Source: Psychrobium sp. MM17-31 (lineage in GTDB: Bacteria > Pseudomonadota > Gammaproteobacteria > Enterobacterales > Psychrobiaceae). Taken from it: a stretch of DNA of 64,000 bases. Both the position numbers and the translations under genes were made by a program. Location: the NCBI RefSeq assembly GCF_022347785.1, contig NZ_JAKRGA010000001.1, positions 496,001 to 560,000 on the forward strand, read 5' to 3'. This document shows, in pieces, positions 40,324 through 49,037 of the stretch (position 1 is its first letter; every line of letters begins with the position of its first letter). A model generated the notes under the pieces. That model saw only the letters and a program-made list of their open reading frames with translations. It had not been told where the DNA came from and did no database searches.

Positions 40324-40473
40324 AACTGATAATTATTCCCGTGTAAAGAGAAACTTTCGATCAATTTAGTGGTCAATGGTCAGTGTGGCGCTTACAAAGC
40401 CTTACGTAACAAAAAGTTCAGATAGATATTATTGAAACCAATTCCGTTAATATTTAAGCTGGCAGAAAGATTT

Positions 40474-41241
40474 ATGAATACTATCCCCAACCAATCTTCA
40501 ATTCCTATGACAGTAACCAATAACAATCAGCAACCTACGTCATCGTTTGAGAAAGCGTCAATCTCGCCAGATAAGCTATCGGTGCAGCTTTCAGATCTTG
40601 GAAAAATCAGTCAAGAAATCGATATGACCGCCAACACTATTGATTCGATATTGATGAGTAATATGTCAGATAGCGATAGAAAAGAAGTTGAGCAAGTTTT
40701 TGCGAAACTCGATGGAATATTCGATGAGAGCAAGAGACAAGATTCAACTTCAGAACACGCTGATAAGTTAATGGCCCGAGCCGATGAGCTAATGGGAAAA
40801 GCATTTGACTCGCTGTCAGATGATAAGAAACAGCAGGTGTTGGATCTTTCTGCCAGAGTTGAACAACTAGAGATGAATATTGCTCAAGCGGAGTATAACA
40901 ACACATATTCTAAACAAGAAATGATGGCGAATTCACAAACGATGGGGATGTCTTCTCCGCAAAACAATCAAGCTGAACTTGTAAACAACGCCTCATCGGC
41001 AAGCAAATCTGATAGTCAATCTGGGGATAAAACACTATCGGCGGCGGCACTTAATAATCTATCAGCAAACGAATTAAAGAAACTACCGCTTAGCGAACTC
41101 AAAAAGTTAAATGCAGCTCAGCTCAATAAACTTTCAACCGCTCAACTCAATATGCTTGAGTTACCACAGTTAAAACAACTATCAAGCGCCGCTAGAGCGA
41201 AGCTCAATGATGCTCAGCTTGCAAAACTTGGCAACCTATAA
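40474..41241 (+). CDS. Hypothetical protein with C-terminal octapeptide leucine repeats
   Basis: A 255-residue protein with no signal peptide or membrane helix. ATG at 40474 (MNTIPNQSSIPMTVTNNN) is preferred to a TTG 14 codons earlier. Residues about 30-150 are helical and charged, with coiled-coil character (SDRKEVEQVFAKLDGIFDES). A Gln/Asn/Ser-rich stretch follows. From about 193 to the end there are eight repeats of eight residues with the pattern L-x-x-L-x-x-x-Glu/Gln: LNNLSANE, LKKLPLSE, LKKLNAAQ, LNKLSTAQ, LNMLELPQ and so on. The function is unknown; such octads occur in other bacterial proteins of unknown role. It stands alone and is followed by a terminator. Confidence 0.65.
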   Translation: MNTIPNQSSIPMTVTNNNQQPTSSFEKASISPDKLSVQLSDLGKISQEIDMTANTIDSILMSNMSDSDRKEVEQVFAKLDGIFDESKRQDSTSEHADKLMARADELMGKAFDSLSDDKKQQVLDLSARVEQLEMNIAQAEYNNTYSKQEMMANSQTMGMSSPQNNQAELVNNASSASKSDSQSGDKTLSAAALNNLSANELKKLPLSELKKLNAAQLNKLSTAQLNMLELPQLKQLSSAARAKLNDAQLAKLGNL

Positions 41242-41261
41242 GCAGGAGCCATTGCCATAAA

Positions 41262-41293
41262 AAAGCCGGTACTCTTTTAAGAGCACCGGCTTT
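41262..41293. terminator. Bidirectional terminator between the octad-repeat gene and thrC
   Basis: Stem AAAGCCGGT.CTCTT / AAGAG.ACCGGCTTT with one mismatch. A and T runs on both sides serve the plus-strand gene and the minus-strand thr operon. Confidence 0.85.
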
Positions 41294-41319
41294 ATCATTC
41301 ATCATCCAGTCGGATTGAT

Positions 41320-42597
41320 TTAGATCGCCATCAAGTGACCGCGCAGCTCACTAAAATCAATCTCGATATCTTTTGATAAGATTTCTTTATCTGCCACATC
41401 AGCCAAGGCTTTTGGTAAGGTGATATGAATATCTAGCACCTCTTCCACCGACTCTTGGAATTTAGACGGATGCGCCGTACACAAGAACACACCTGTCTCA
41501 CCAGCTTGCAGCGAATTATTAAGTGCATATGAAGCAATTGCGCCATGTGGCTCACATAAATAATCGATAGCGTATAAGTCTTTTAAGCCAGCTTCTGTCT
41601 GCGCTTCATCTACCTTAACGCCAGTGATCAGGGATTTATCCCAGAATTTAACCTTGAGCAATTCTTCGATGCGCGGCCAGTTATTTGGCGCCGATACATC
41701 CATTGCATTAGAGCGCGTTGCAACAGTTGGCTCTGGTGACCATTCGCCTGTTGCTAGATAACGTGGCACCGTGTCATTGAGGTTAGTTGCAGCAATAAAG
41801 CGCTTAATAGGTAAGCCCATTGCTTTAGCTAGCATCCCCGCCGTCAAATCACCAAAGTTACCTGATGGGACACTTACTACGACTTCTTTGCGCTCAGCTG
41901 CTGGAATTTTTGCAACCGCTTCAAAAAAGTAACAAATCTGCGCCAAAAGACGAGCGATATTTATAGAGTTTGCAGAGTTTAAGCTAATTGCCTGTTTTAG
42001 CTCTAAATCATCAAAGGCGTCTTTCACTAGCTGCTGACAATCATCAAAGCGACCATTCACCGAATAGGTAGAGATGTTGCCGCCCAGAGTACAGAACAGT
42101 TTCTCCTGCAGCACACTGATTTTCCCTTTCGGATAAAGTACAGCAACATTAACATTATCAAGTCCATAAAAAGCGTGCGCTACTGCCGCGCCAGTGTCAC
42201 CCGAAGTTGCCGTTAAAATTGTCGCTTTTTCATCTTTACACAAATGGTTAAGACACTGGGCTAAAAAACGCGCACCAAAGTCTTTAAACGCCAAGGTTGG
42301 GCCATGTGTTAGCTCTAATGCATAAACACCATCGCGTACTGGCTGAACCGCTAGTGGGAAATTAAAGGCATTGCGCACCATAGTCTCAACAGTGTCATTA
42401 CCCAACTCGTCCCCTAACAGGGCAGTTAAGATATTAACGCTGCGGGTTACAAAATCTTGTTCAAGTAGTTCATCTACATTGCCTAGCTGTGGAATGTAAG
42501 ATGGGAAAAACAGCCCTTGCTCATCACCTAATCCCAATTTTACCGCTTGAGCAAAAGATACTCGTTGCTCGTTTTTCTTTAAATTATACAGTTCCAC
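41320..42597 (-). CDS. thrC: Threonine synthase
   Basis: PLP enzyme that converts phosphohomoserine to threonine. With GTG at 42597 the product is 425 residues (E. coli 428) and begins VELYNLKKNEQRVSFAQAV read as Met, matching MKLYNLKDHNEQVSFAQAV. GGGAGG stands 6 bases upstream. The longer ATG reading adds seven residues without a family match. The PLP lysine is in TLAFKDFGA and the TSGDTGAA motif is present. The start overlaps the end of thrB by 14 bases, implying translational coupling. It is the last gene of the thr operon. Confidence 0.96.
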   Translation of the reverse strand: MELYNLKKNEQRVSFAQAVKLGLGDEQGLFFPSYIPQLGNVDELLEQDFVTRSVNILTALLGDELGNDTVETMVRNAFNFPLAVQPVRDGVYALELTHGPTLAFKDFGARFLAQCLNHLCKDEKATILTATSGDTGAAVAHAFYGLDNVNVAVLYPKGKISVLQEKLFCTLGGNISTYSVNGRFDDCQQLVKDAFDDLELKQAISLNSANSINIARLLAQICYFFEAVAKIPAAERKEVVVSVPSGNFGDLTAGMLAKAMGLPIKRFIAATNLNDTVPRYLATGEWSPEPTVATRSNAMDVSAPNNWPRIEELLKVKFWDKSLITGVKVDEAQTEAGLKDLYAIDYLCEPHGAIASYALNNSLQAGETGVFLCTAHPSKFQESVEEVLDIHITLPKALADVADKEILSKDIEIDFSELRGHLMAI

Positions 42598-43555
42598 GTT
42601 TTGCCTCCCTACGGGCACCTTGATTATCTAATTTACACACGTGGCTAAAGCCATCGTCGTTTTGAATATAGTTGTCGTTTAAATACTGCGCGAGCTGCTC
42701 AGCCTTGGTGAGATTATCCGTCACCGCAAATAGTGTCGGACCACTGCCACTGATACCGCTAGCTAATGCGCCCATATCGAGCATCGCTGCTTTATTCTCT
42801 AAAAATTTAGGAATGATCGGCCCGCGCAATGGCTCGGCAATCACATCCACTAGCAGCTTAGCGGCAAGTTCGTCGTCACGGCGATGACAGGCATCAACAA
42901 AGGCGCTGAGGTTTTTACCGAACAGCAACGCCGTTTTTAGATCCACCTGCTTAGGCATAATTTCACGCGCTTCACTGGTTGATACTTTGACACCTGAATA
43001 CGCCACCACCCAATACCACTCATCAAAGGTCGGTAACGACGAGCACAATGTCTCTCCTTCTTCCACCATCAACTGCAGGCCACCCAAATAACTTGGTGCA
43101 ACATTGTCATAATGCACGCTGCCGCTAATTTGTCCTTCCAGTTCCCCCATCATGATAAGAAGCTGGCGCTGATTAAAGGCATTGTCGTAAAACTCATTGA
43201 GGGCATAAAAGGCAGCAACCACTGATGCAGCGCTAGAGCCTAAACCGCTGCCCACAGGAAGCTCTTTTTCGAGCACCATTTCAATAGTTTTGGCACTTTG
43301 CCCCTTATTGCGCAATGCCTTGTGATAATGCACAGCGCAGTCATACAAAATATTTTGCTTAGGATCGCTCGGCAGTTTATGCGCGAATTTTCCTACGGTA
43401 TTTACTACAATATCGCCTTGCCCGCCGTTTGTTTCAGAGATAGTGACAAAATCCCCTAACAAACAGCCATCAACTGGTGCAAGCGCGCCGCCGAGCACGT
43501 CAAAACCAACACTGACATTGCCCATAGATGCTGGCGCAAAAACTCTAATACTCAT
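42584..43555 (-). CDS. thrB: Homoserine kinase
   Basis: GHMP-family kinase that phosphorylates homoserine for threonine synthesis. The 323 residues begin MSIRVFAPASMGNVSVGFDV, and the ATP-binding signature PVGSGLGSSAASVVAAF is intact. The C-terminal GISGSGPTLFAV motif is present. It lies 11 bases after thrA and its end overlaps the thrC start. It is regulated with the operon through the upstream leader and attenuator. Confidence 0.97.
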   Translation of the reverse strand: MSIRVFAPASMGNVSVGFDVLGGALAPVDGCLLGDFVTISETNGGQGDIVVNTVGKFAHKLPSDPKQNILYDCAVHYHKALRNKGQSAKTIEMVLEKELPVGSGLGSSAASVVAAFYALNEFYDNAFNQRQLLIMMGELEGQISGSVHYDNVAPSYLGGLQLMVEEGETLCSSLPTFDEWYWVVAYSGVKVSTSEAREIMPKQVDLKTALLFGKNLSAFVDACHRRDDELAAKLLVDVIAEPLRGPIIPKFLENKAAMLDMGALASGISGSGPTLFAVTDNLTKAEQLAQYLNDNYIQNDDGFSHVCKLDNQGARREAKRGTV

Positions 43556-43566
43556 TAATAACCTCG

Positions 43567-46038
43567 TTAAACTTCACGCTGCCACGCAAGCGTTCTTAGC
43601 ATATCGGCAAAAACACCCGCCGCTGTCACTTCATTACCAGCACCGTAGCCACGTAACACTAGTGGAATTGGTTGATAATAACGCGAAGTAAAGGCTAATG
43701 CATTCTCACCGCCTTTGACGCCATAAAGTGGCTGATCAGCAGCAAACTCCTTGATCTGAACCTTACATACTCGCTCATCACCTTCGCCTTCAATGATACC
43801 AACATAGCGTAAAACCTTACCTTCGCTGTTGGCTTTGGCAACACGCTCGGCAATTGCCGCATCAGCTTTTGGCAAATTAGCCATAAACTCTTCAACCGTG
43901 CCAGACGCATCAAAGTCAGCAGGCAACACAGAGTCGACTTCAATATCATCAAGCTCTAATTCCATGCCTGTTTCACGAGCAAGAATCAATACTTTACGCG
44001 CCACATCCATTCCACTTAAATCGTCGCGAGGATCAGGCTCAGTAAAGCACTTATCTTTAGCCACTTGCGTCGCTTGTGACAATGTCATTCCTTCGTCAAG
44101 TTGACCGAAGATAAACGAAAGGGAGCCCGATAATACGCCGCTAAACTCAACGAGTTCATCACCAGCGCTTAACAACTTTTGTAAGTTATCCATCACAGGT
44201 AAACCAGCACCAACAGTGGTTTCATACAAGAAGCGGCGACGCTTTAACAATGCTGCTTGGCGCAGTTTAGCGTAATAATCTTGCGATGATGTATTAGCCT
44301 TTTTATTAGGTGTTACAACGTGGAAACCAGCTTCGAGTAACGACACATACTGATCGGCAATAAATTGGCTCGACGTACAATCAACCACTAGTGGATTGAG
44401 CAAGTGATTATCTTTGGCAAAAGCGATCAAGCGAGCGACATCGTAACCTTCTTGAGCAACAGCGAGAGCCTCACGCCACTGCGACAAATCAATGCCCTCA
44501 GTCGTTAATAACATTTGCTTAGAATTGGAGATACCACAGACGCGAATTGCCGTATTCCGTTTGGCCAAATAAGCCTGCTGCTGACTGATTTGATTGAGTA
44601 GTTCAGCACCGACATTTCCAGCACCTACTAAGAATAAATCAATATATTGCATCGAATTAAAAAAGCGCTGATGACAAGCTTTGATAGCGCGTGAACAGCG
44701 ATGCTGGTCGACAACGGTTGATATCGAGCGTTCTGAACTCCCTTGAGCAATCGCCACGACATTGACCCGCGCTTGGGTTAGTGCTTGGAAAAATTTCGCC
44801 GCCACACCTTGTACCGTTTTCATGCGATCACCAATCACCGAGACAATGGCCAATTGATGACGAATTTCTAACGGCTCTAACAAATCGTTTTTAAGTTCAA
44901 GTTCAAACTCTGCTTCAAGTGCAGCCTTAGCCACCAGATGATCACTTGATGGCACACAGAAACTGATGCTGTATTCACTAGAAGATTGGGTGATCAAGCT
45001 GATTGACACACCTGCCAGCGAGATAGACTCAAAAATGCGTGATGCCATACCCACCATGCCTTTCATGCCAGGGCCAGAAACACTGATCATCGAGATATCA
45101 TCGAGATTTGAGATGGCCTTAACTTGATTCTCATCGTCTTGACGGTCGCTAGACACTAAGGACCCCGGCGCATTTGGATTAAAGCTATTTTTGATCAAAC
45201 AAGGAATGTGATATTGGGCGATTGGCGTGATGGTTTTCGGATGCAATACTTTAGCGCCAAAGTACGATAATTCCATCGCCTCTTGATAGCTTAGCTGCTC
45301 AATGAGTTGTGCATCACTGACAAGACGTGGATCGGCGTTGTACACACCATCAACGTCAGTCCAAATTTCACAACAATCTGCGCGTAAACACGCCGCTAAA
45401 CAGGCCGCCGAATAATCTGAACCATTGCGGCCAAGCGTGACAATTTCACCATCGCTATTTACTGCCGTGAACCCTGGCATTAACCACACACGTGCCGCAG
45501 ATAAATCTTTGCTTTCAACTTTTGAGCGCGATAATTCAATATCCACCTGCGCTTCTAAATAATCACTATTGGCCATCATAAACTCTCGCGGATCGAGAAT
45601 ATCGACACTCAGACCGCGGGCCGCTAGCAGCTGACGCATAATAGCGATAGATAGGCGCTCGCCAACAACGAGTAATTGCGCGCGAATATTATCAGGACAC
45701 TGAGCCAGTAATTTAACACCGTTTAACGTGCGACTGACTAAATCGTATTCAGCGTCCCACACTGCGTCAACTTGTTTCTTATCAAACGCTGGGTACTTAG
45801 CCGCTAAGCCATCAACAATTTGACGAAAAGTTGTTTTTACGCGCTGCAACGCATCTGCGTCGCTCGCGCCGCTGCTATTGCAATCAACGGCTTCAACAAT
45901 GTTGTTGGTGGTTTTACCCGGCGCAGAAAGCACCACGGCCAATTGCCCTTTACCACTTCGTTCAACCAATATATCGGCAACTCGTTCTACTCGCTCCAAA
46001 TCGGCTAACGAGGAACCACCAAACTTCATTACGCGCAT
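43567..46038 (-). CDS. thrA: Bifunctional aspartokinase I / homoserine dehydrogenase I
   Basis: Catalyses the first and third steps from aspartate to threonine. The 823 residues begin [20 protein letters not shown] (E. coli: 820). Kinase domain to about 290 ([20 protein letters not shown]), two ACT regions (about 315-450, with [20 protein letters not shown] and [21 protein letters not shown]), and the dehydrogenase from about 463 ([42 protein letters not shown]). Threonine feedback through the ACT domains is expected. The gene is preceded by a leader peptide and attenuator. The fused form is standard in gammaproteobacteria. Confidence 0.98.
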   Translation of the reverse strand: MRVMKFGGSSLADLERVERVADILVERSGKGQLAVVLSAPGKTTNNIVEAVDCNSSGASDADALQRVKTTFRQIVDGLAAKYPAFDKKQVDAVWDAEYDLVSRTLNGVKLLAQCPDNIRAQLLVVGERLSIAIMRQLLAARGLSVDILDPREFMMANSDYLEAQVDIELSRSKVESKDLSAARVWLMPGFTAVNSDGEIVTLGRNGSDYSAACLAACLRADCCEIWTDVDGVYNADPRLVSDAQLIEQLSYQEAMELSYFGAKVLHPKTITPIAQYHIPCLIKNSFNPNAPGSLVSSDRQDDENQVKAISNLDDISMISVSGPGMKGMVGMASRIFESISLAGVSISLITQSSSEYSISFCVPSSDHLVAKAALEAEFELELKNDLLEPLEIRHQLAIVSVIGDRMKTVQGVAAKFFQALTQARVNVVAIAQGSSERSISTVVDQHRCSRAIKACHQRFFNSMQYIDLFLVGAGNVGAELLNQISQQQAYLAKRNTAIRVCGISNSKQMLLTTEGIDLSQWREALAVAQEGYDVARLIAFAKDNHLLNPLVVDCTSSQFIADQYVSLLEAGFHVVTPNKKANTSSQDYYAKLRQAALLKRRRFLYETTVGAGLPVMDNLQKLLSAGDELVEFSGVLSGSLSFIFGQLDEGMTLSQATQVAKDKCFTEPDPRDDLSGMDVARKVLILARETGMELELDDIEVDSVLPADFDASGTVEEFMANLPKADAAIAERVAKANSEGKVLRYVGIIEGEGDERVCKVQIKEFAADQPLYGVKGGENALAFTSRYYQPIPLVLRGYGAGNEVTAAGVFADMLRTLAWQREV

Positions 46039-46106
46039 TTCTTTACTCCACTCTTCCTAAATCTAATTTAAATAATTTCTTATCGCTTTTCACATGCTCT
46101 AAAACG

Positions 46107-46139
46107 AAAAAACCCGCGTCGGTTACGGCGCGGGTTTTT
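46107..46139 (-). terminator. thr operon attenuator
   Basis: On the minus strand AAAAACCCGCG and CGCGGGTTTTT form a GC-rich stem with a 10-base loop ending in a run of T, 18 bases after the leader peptide stop and about 70 bases before thrA. This is the position and form of the E. coli thr attenuator. Confidence 0.92.
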
Positions 46140-46157
46140 GCTAAAATCTGTTTTCTC

Positions 46158-46229
46158 TTACAGCGCAAACACCCCTCCGGAAATAATACCGGTGGTAATA
46201 ATAATGTGGGTGTTAGTCAGTGTGATCAT
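46158..46229 (-). CDS. thrL: thr operon leader peptide
   Basis: A 23-residue open frame from ATG at 46229 to TAA at 46158, directly in front of the attenuator. The first 20 residues read MITLTNTHIIITTGIISGGV. It holds five Thr and six Ile codons, so ribosome stalling when Thr-tRNA or Ile-tRNA is scarce should prevent attenuator formation and let thrABC be read. E. coli ThrL (21 residues) has the same kind of Thr/Ile composition and the same role. The weak point is the ribosome binding site, which is only GAG/GA-like. Confidence 0.88.
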   Translation of the reverse strand: MITLTNTHIIITTGIISGGVFAL

Positions 46230-46285
46230 TTCGATTTATGCTCGTTGTTCGCTGCGTTTAATCGCTGTGCTTAATAATTGCCCTT

Positions 46286-46314
46286 TAGAATGACAGATAA
46301 AAAACGTCTGTCAA
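46286..46314 (-). promoter_or_regulatory. Candidate promoter of the thr operon
   Basis: A perfect TTGACA (46314-46309, minus strand) lies about 80 bases upstream of the leader peptide ATG. The matching -10 is poor (ATTCTA or CATTCT at 16-17 bases), so only the -35 element is convincing. Confidence 0.4.
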
Positions 46315-46598
46315 TCACAAATTATTAACAACACAGAAGACTTTAGTCGACCCCAACAAAAAGCTTGATTGATAATTTCAAAAACGTATCTCTTTATTCG
46401 ATTAAACACGCTATAAGCTATATCTCATGGCTTTTTGGTATATACAATCAGTATCGATTTAAGTCTAGCTCACGTCATTATCAAGCAATAGAAATCTTAT
46501 CTATAGTCAACATTTGTAAATTCGTTGTTATTGCGGTTGCATCTAACGCCCAAGTTACATTAAATTTAAACGCACGTTTGCATTTGGAAGTACGATTC

Positions 46599-48341
46599 TT
46601 GTCTAGACTGACTCACGCGATTAAACAACCGCCGTTAACGCCATCCTCGTTAGCTGTGAATATTCTAAAAGGCTTTGAAAAAAGCTATCGGCAATTTTGT
46701 GCAATTACTCAAGACTCTAAAGCCCGCTTTGAAAATCGCGATTGGGCGGGCGTGCAATTAGCCACTAAAGAGCGCCTGCAAAGCTACGAGCGCATGATAA
46801 ACATGCTTTCATCTAAACTCTACAGCCAGCTAGAAACGCCGCAAATATCGACAGAGTTATGGCAACAAACCAAAGATTATTACAGCAGGTTACTCATTGG
46901 CCATCCGCAGGCTAAACAAGCGGAAACATTTTTTAATTCAACGTTTTCAAGGTTGTTTCGTCGTCAAGGTATTAGCCCACAACACATCTATATCCAATCC
47001 CAATCTGACACACAGATTAGTTATCAGAACGAAGATTTATGCCAAGATTTTACCATCGGCGGGATTGTTTCAACCACAATAGAAAGACTTCTAAACTTCT
47101 ATAAGTTTAACAATGCATGGCGGGATTTCGGCGGCGATGTTACCGCCATTAGAATGCAACTCACGCCGCTGATCAAAAAGCACTGTTTTCGTCATATTGA
47201 ATTAATAAAGCACGTCTTTTATCGCAACAAAGGCGCTTACCTGATTGGACGCTTGAAAGGTAAGAAACATCAACTACCTATTGTTTTTGCAATCTTAAAC
47301 GATGACAACGGGCAGCTTTACGTTGATGCAGTGCTCACTCAACGGGATGATTTAAGCATCTTGTTTGGCTTTGCCCGCGCTTACTTTATGGTTGATGGCA
47401 GAGCCACCAGCCAAATCATTGCTTATTTACAAGAGTTAATGCCAAGCAAGCCAAACTATGAATTGTGGTCGGCGCTTGGCTTAGTGAAGCACAGTAAAAC
47501 AGAGTTTTATCGCCAACACCTTGAGCAATTAGCCCACAGTGACGACTATTTTGAAGTTGCAGAGGGAATAAAAGGCATGGTGATGACGGTGTTTACCTTA
47601 CCGTCCAGTGATATCGTTTTTAAAATTATTAAAGATGAGTTTGCGCCTCCTAAACAAGTTACTCACGCCATCGTTAAAGAAAAATATCAACTCGTGAAAG
47701 AGCACGACCGCGTTGGCCGTATGGCTGATACACAAGAGTTTTCTAACTTTCATTTTCCTCGCCACCGCATGTCGCAAGCATTAATCGAAGAGCTTCAAAA
47801 AGTCGCGCCATCACAATTAGTGTTTAGTGATGATGAAGTCATCATCAAACACCTTTACACCGAGCGACGAATGATTCCCCTCAACATATTTTTGCGCAGC
47901 GCCAACCCAACGCAAGTTGACAATGCGATTGATGAATATGGCAATGCCATAAAACAGCTGGCTGCAGCCAACATATTTCCTGGCGATATGTTGTTTAAAA
48001 ACTTTGGCGTAACCCGCCATGGCCGCGTTATTTTTTACGATTACGATGAAATTTGGTATATGCAGCAATGTAAATTTAGAGAATTGCCGCAACCGCAAAC
48101 TTATGAACAAATGATTGCCAGTGAACCTTGGTATAGCGTGGGCAAATATGATGTATTTCCCGAGGAGTTTGCGCACTTTATGCTGGGACAGCCGCGGGTC
48201 AAACGCAGCTTTATGAAATTGCATCCCGAATTGCTCAGCGCGCAATATTGGCGCCAATTGCAAGACAATTTCAAGCGCGGGATTTATCCCGATGTCTATC
48301 CCTATCGCAAACACAAACAATTATCATACAAACCTCTTTAA
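46599..48341 (+). CDS. aceK: Isocitrate dehydrogenase kinase/phosphatase
   Basis: Phosphorylates and dephosphorylates isocitrate dehydrogenase, diverting carbon into the glyoxylate shunt. The frame is open from 46365, but the first 78 codons show no family similarity and there is no ATG near the true N-terminus. TTG at 46599 has GGAAG 8 bases upstream and gives 580 residues (E. coli 578). The family block ILKGFEKSYRQFCAITQDS begins near residue 20. Other signatures are EGIKGMVMTVFTLPSSDIVF (ATP-binding loop), FKIIKDEFAPPK and IFYDYDEIWYM. aceB and aceA are not adjacent, so it is an orphan aceK, as in some other marine Alteromonadales. It is divergent from the thr operon. Family certain, start about even odds. 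Confidence 0.88.
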   Translation: MSRLTHAIKQPPLTPSSLAVNILKGFEKSYRQFCAITQDSKARFENRDWAGVQLATKERLQSYERMINMLSSKLYSQLETPQISTELWQQTKDYYSRLLIGHPQAKQAETFFNSTFSRLFRRQGISPQHIYIQSQSDTQISYQNEDLCQDFTIGGIVSTTIERLLNFYKFNNAWRDFGGDVTAIRMQLTPLIKKHCFRHIELIKHVFYRNKGAYLIGRLKGKKHQLPIVFAILNDDNGQLYVDAVLTQRDDLSILFGFARAYFMVDGRATSQIIAYLQELMPSKPNYELWSALGLVKHSKTEFYRQHLEQLAHSDDYFEVAEGIKGMVMTVFTLPSSDIVFKIIKDEFAPPKQVTHAIVKEKYQLVKEHDRVGRMADTQEFSNFHFPRHRMSQALIEELQKVAPSQLVFSDDEVIIKHLYTERRMIPLNIFLRSANPTQVDNAIDEYGNAIKQLAAANIFPGDMLFKNFGVTRHGRVIFYDYDEIWYMQQCKFRELPQPQTYEQMIASEPWYSVGKYDVFPEEFAHFMLGQPRVKRSFMKLHPELLSAQYWRQLQDNFKRGIYPDVYPYRKHKQLSYKPL

Positions 48342-48399
48342 AGCACATGCGCAAGGGAGTAGACTAGCCGTTTATTTATCATGAACGAGCAAATTTACT

Positions 48400-48912
48400 A
48401 TGCATATCGAAAAAGACATTGTCGTAAGTCTTCACTACCGCCTAACTGACGATCAACATCAAGAGATCGAAAACTCATTCGGCGACGTGCCAATGTCATA
48501 CCTTCACGGCCACAATACAATGATCCCAGGTTTAGAAGCTGCTGTTGAAGGCAAGCAAGCTGGTGACCGTTTAGACGTGACCATTACTCCTGAAAATGGT
48601 TACGGCGAATACATCGACGCTCGCAAACAAGACGTACCAGCATCTGCGTTTGAAGGCTTAGATCCTCAACCTGGTATGCAATTTACAGCCGATACTGATC
48701 AAGGCCCAATGCCAGTAACAGTTGTTGAAGTAACAGACGAATTTGTGACTGTTGATGGCAACCACCCATTTGCAGGTCAAACACTGCACTTTGAAATTGA
48801 AATCGTTGAGCTGCGTGATGCAACACCAACTGAAATCGAACACGGTCATCTTCACGGTCAAGGCGGCTGTGGCCATGACCACGATGAAGGCGAGAGCTGC
48901 TGCAATCACTAG
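48400..48912 (+). CDS. slyD: FKBP-type peptidyl-prolyl isomerase SlyD
   Basis: Cytosolic proline isomerase and chaperone that also handles nickel. The 170 residues contain a split FKBP domain (LHYRLTDDQHQEIENSFGDV at the start, PGLEAAVEGKQAGDRLDVTI) with an inserted flap around residues 70-125. The tail is His/Cys-rich (HGHLHGQGGCGHDHDEGESC) and ends CCNH, the metal-binding tail of SlyD. ATG is preceded by a weak ribosome site. It is transcribed after aceK with a 58-base gap and ends at a strong terminator. Nickel handling could tie in with the NiSOD operon some 8 kb away, but this is only a possibility. Confidence 0.95.
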   Translation: MHIEKDIVVSLHYRLTDDQHQEIENSFGDVPMSYLHGHNTMIPGLEAAVEGKQAGDRLDVTITPENGYGEYIDARKQDVPASAFEGLDPQPGMQFTADTDQGPMPVTVVEVTDEFVTVDGNHPFAGQTLHFEIEIVELRDATPTEIEHGHLHGQGGCGHDHDEGESCCNH

Positions 48913-48927
48913 CCTACAGCAAGCCAT

Positions 48928-48956
48928 AAAAATGCCGCTGTTTAAGCGGCATTTTT
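48928..48956 (+). terminator. Rho-independent terminator of slyD, probably bidirectional
   Basis: A 12-bp stem AAAAATGCCGCT / AGCGGCATTTTT with a 5-base loop, 15 bases after the slyD stop. No other terminator was found for the convergent M36 peptidase gene, so it may serve both. Confidence 0.87.
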
Positions 48957-49037
48957 GTAGGTATAACAGTTCATATTTTTCTCAATTAGGCTACCAATTT
49001 TACAATTGATAACCTTTTATTGAGTTGCGACAACAAA

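Noticed and set aside
46365-46598. N-terminal extension of aceK
   Set aside because: 78 codons without similarity to AceK, overlapping the thr promoter region. The TTG at 46599 fits family length and has a ribosome site.
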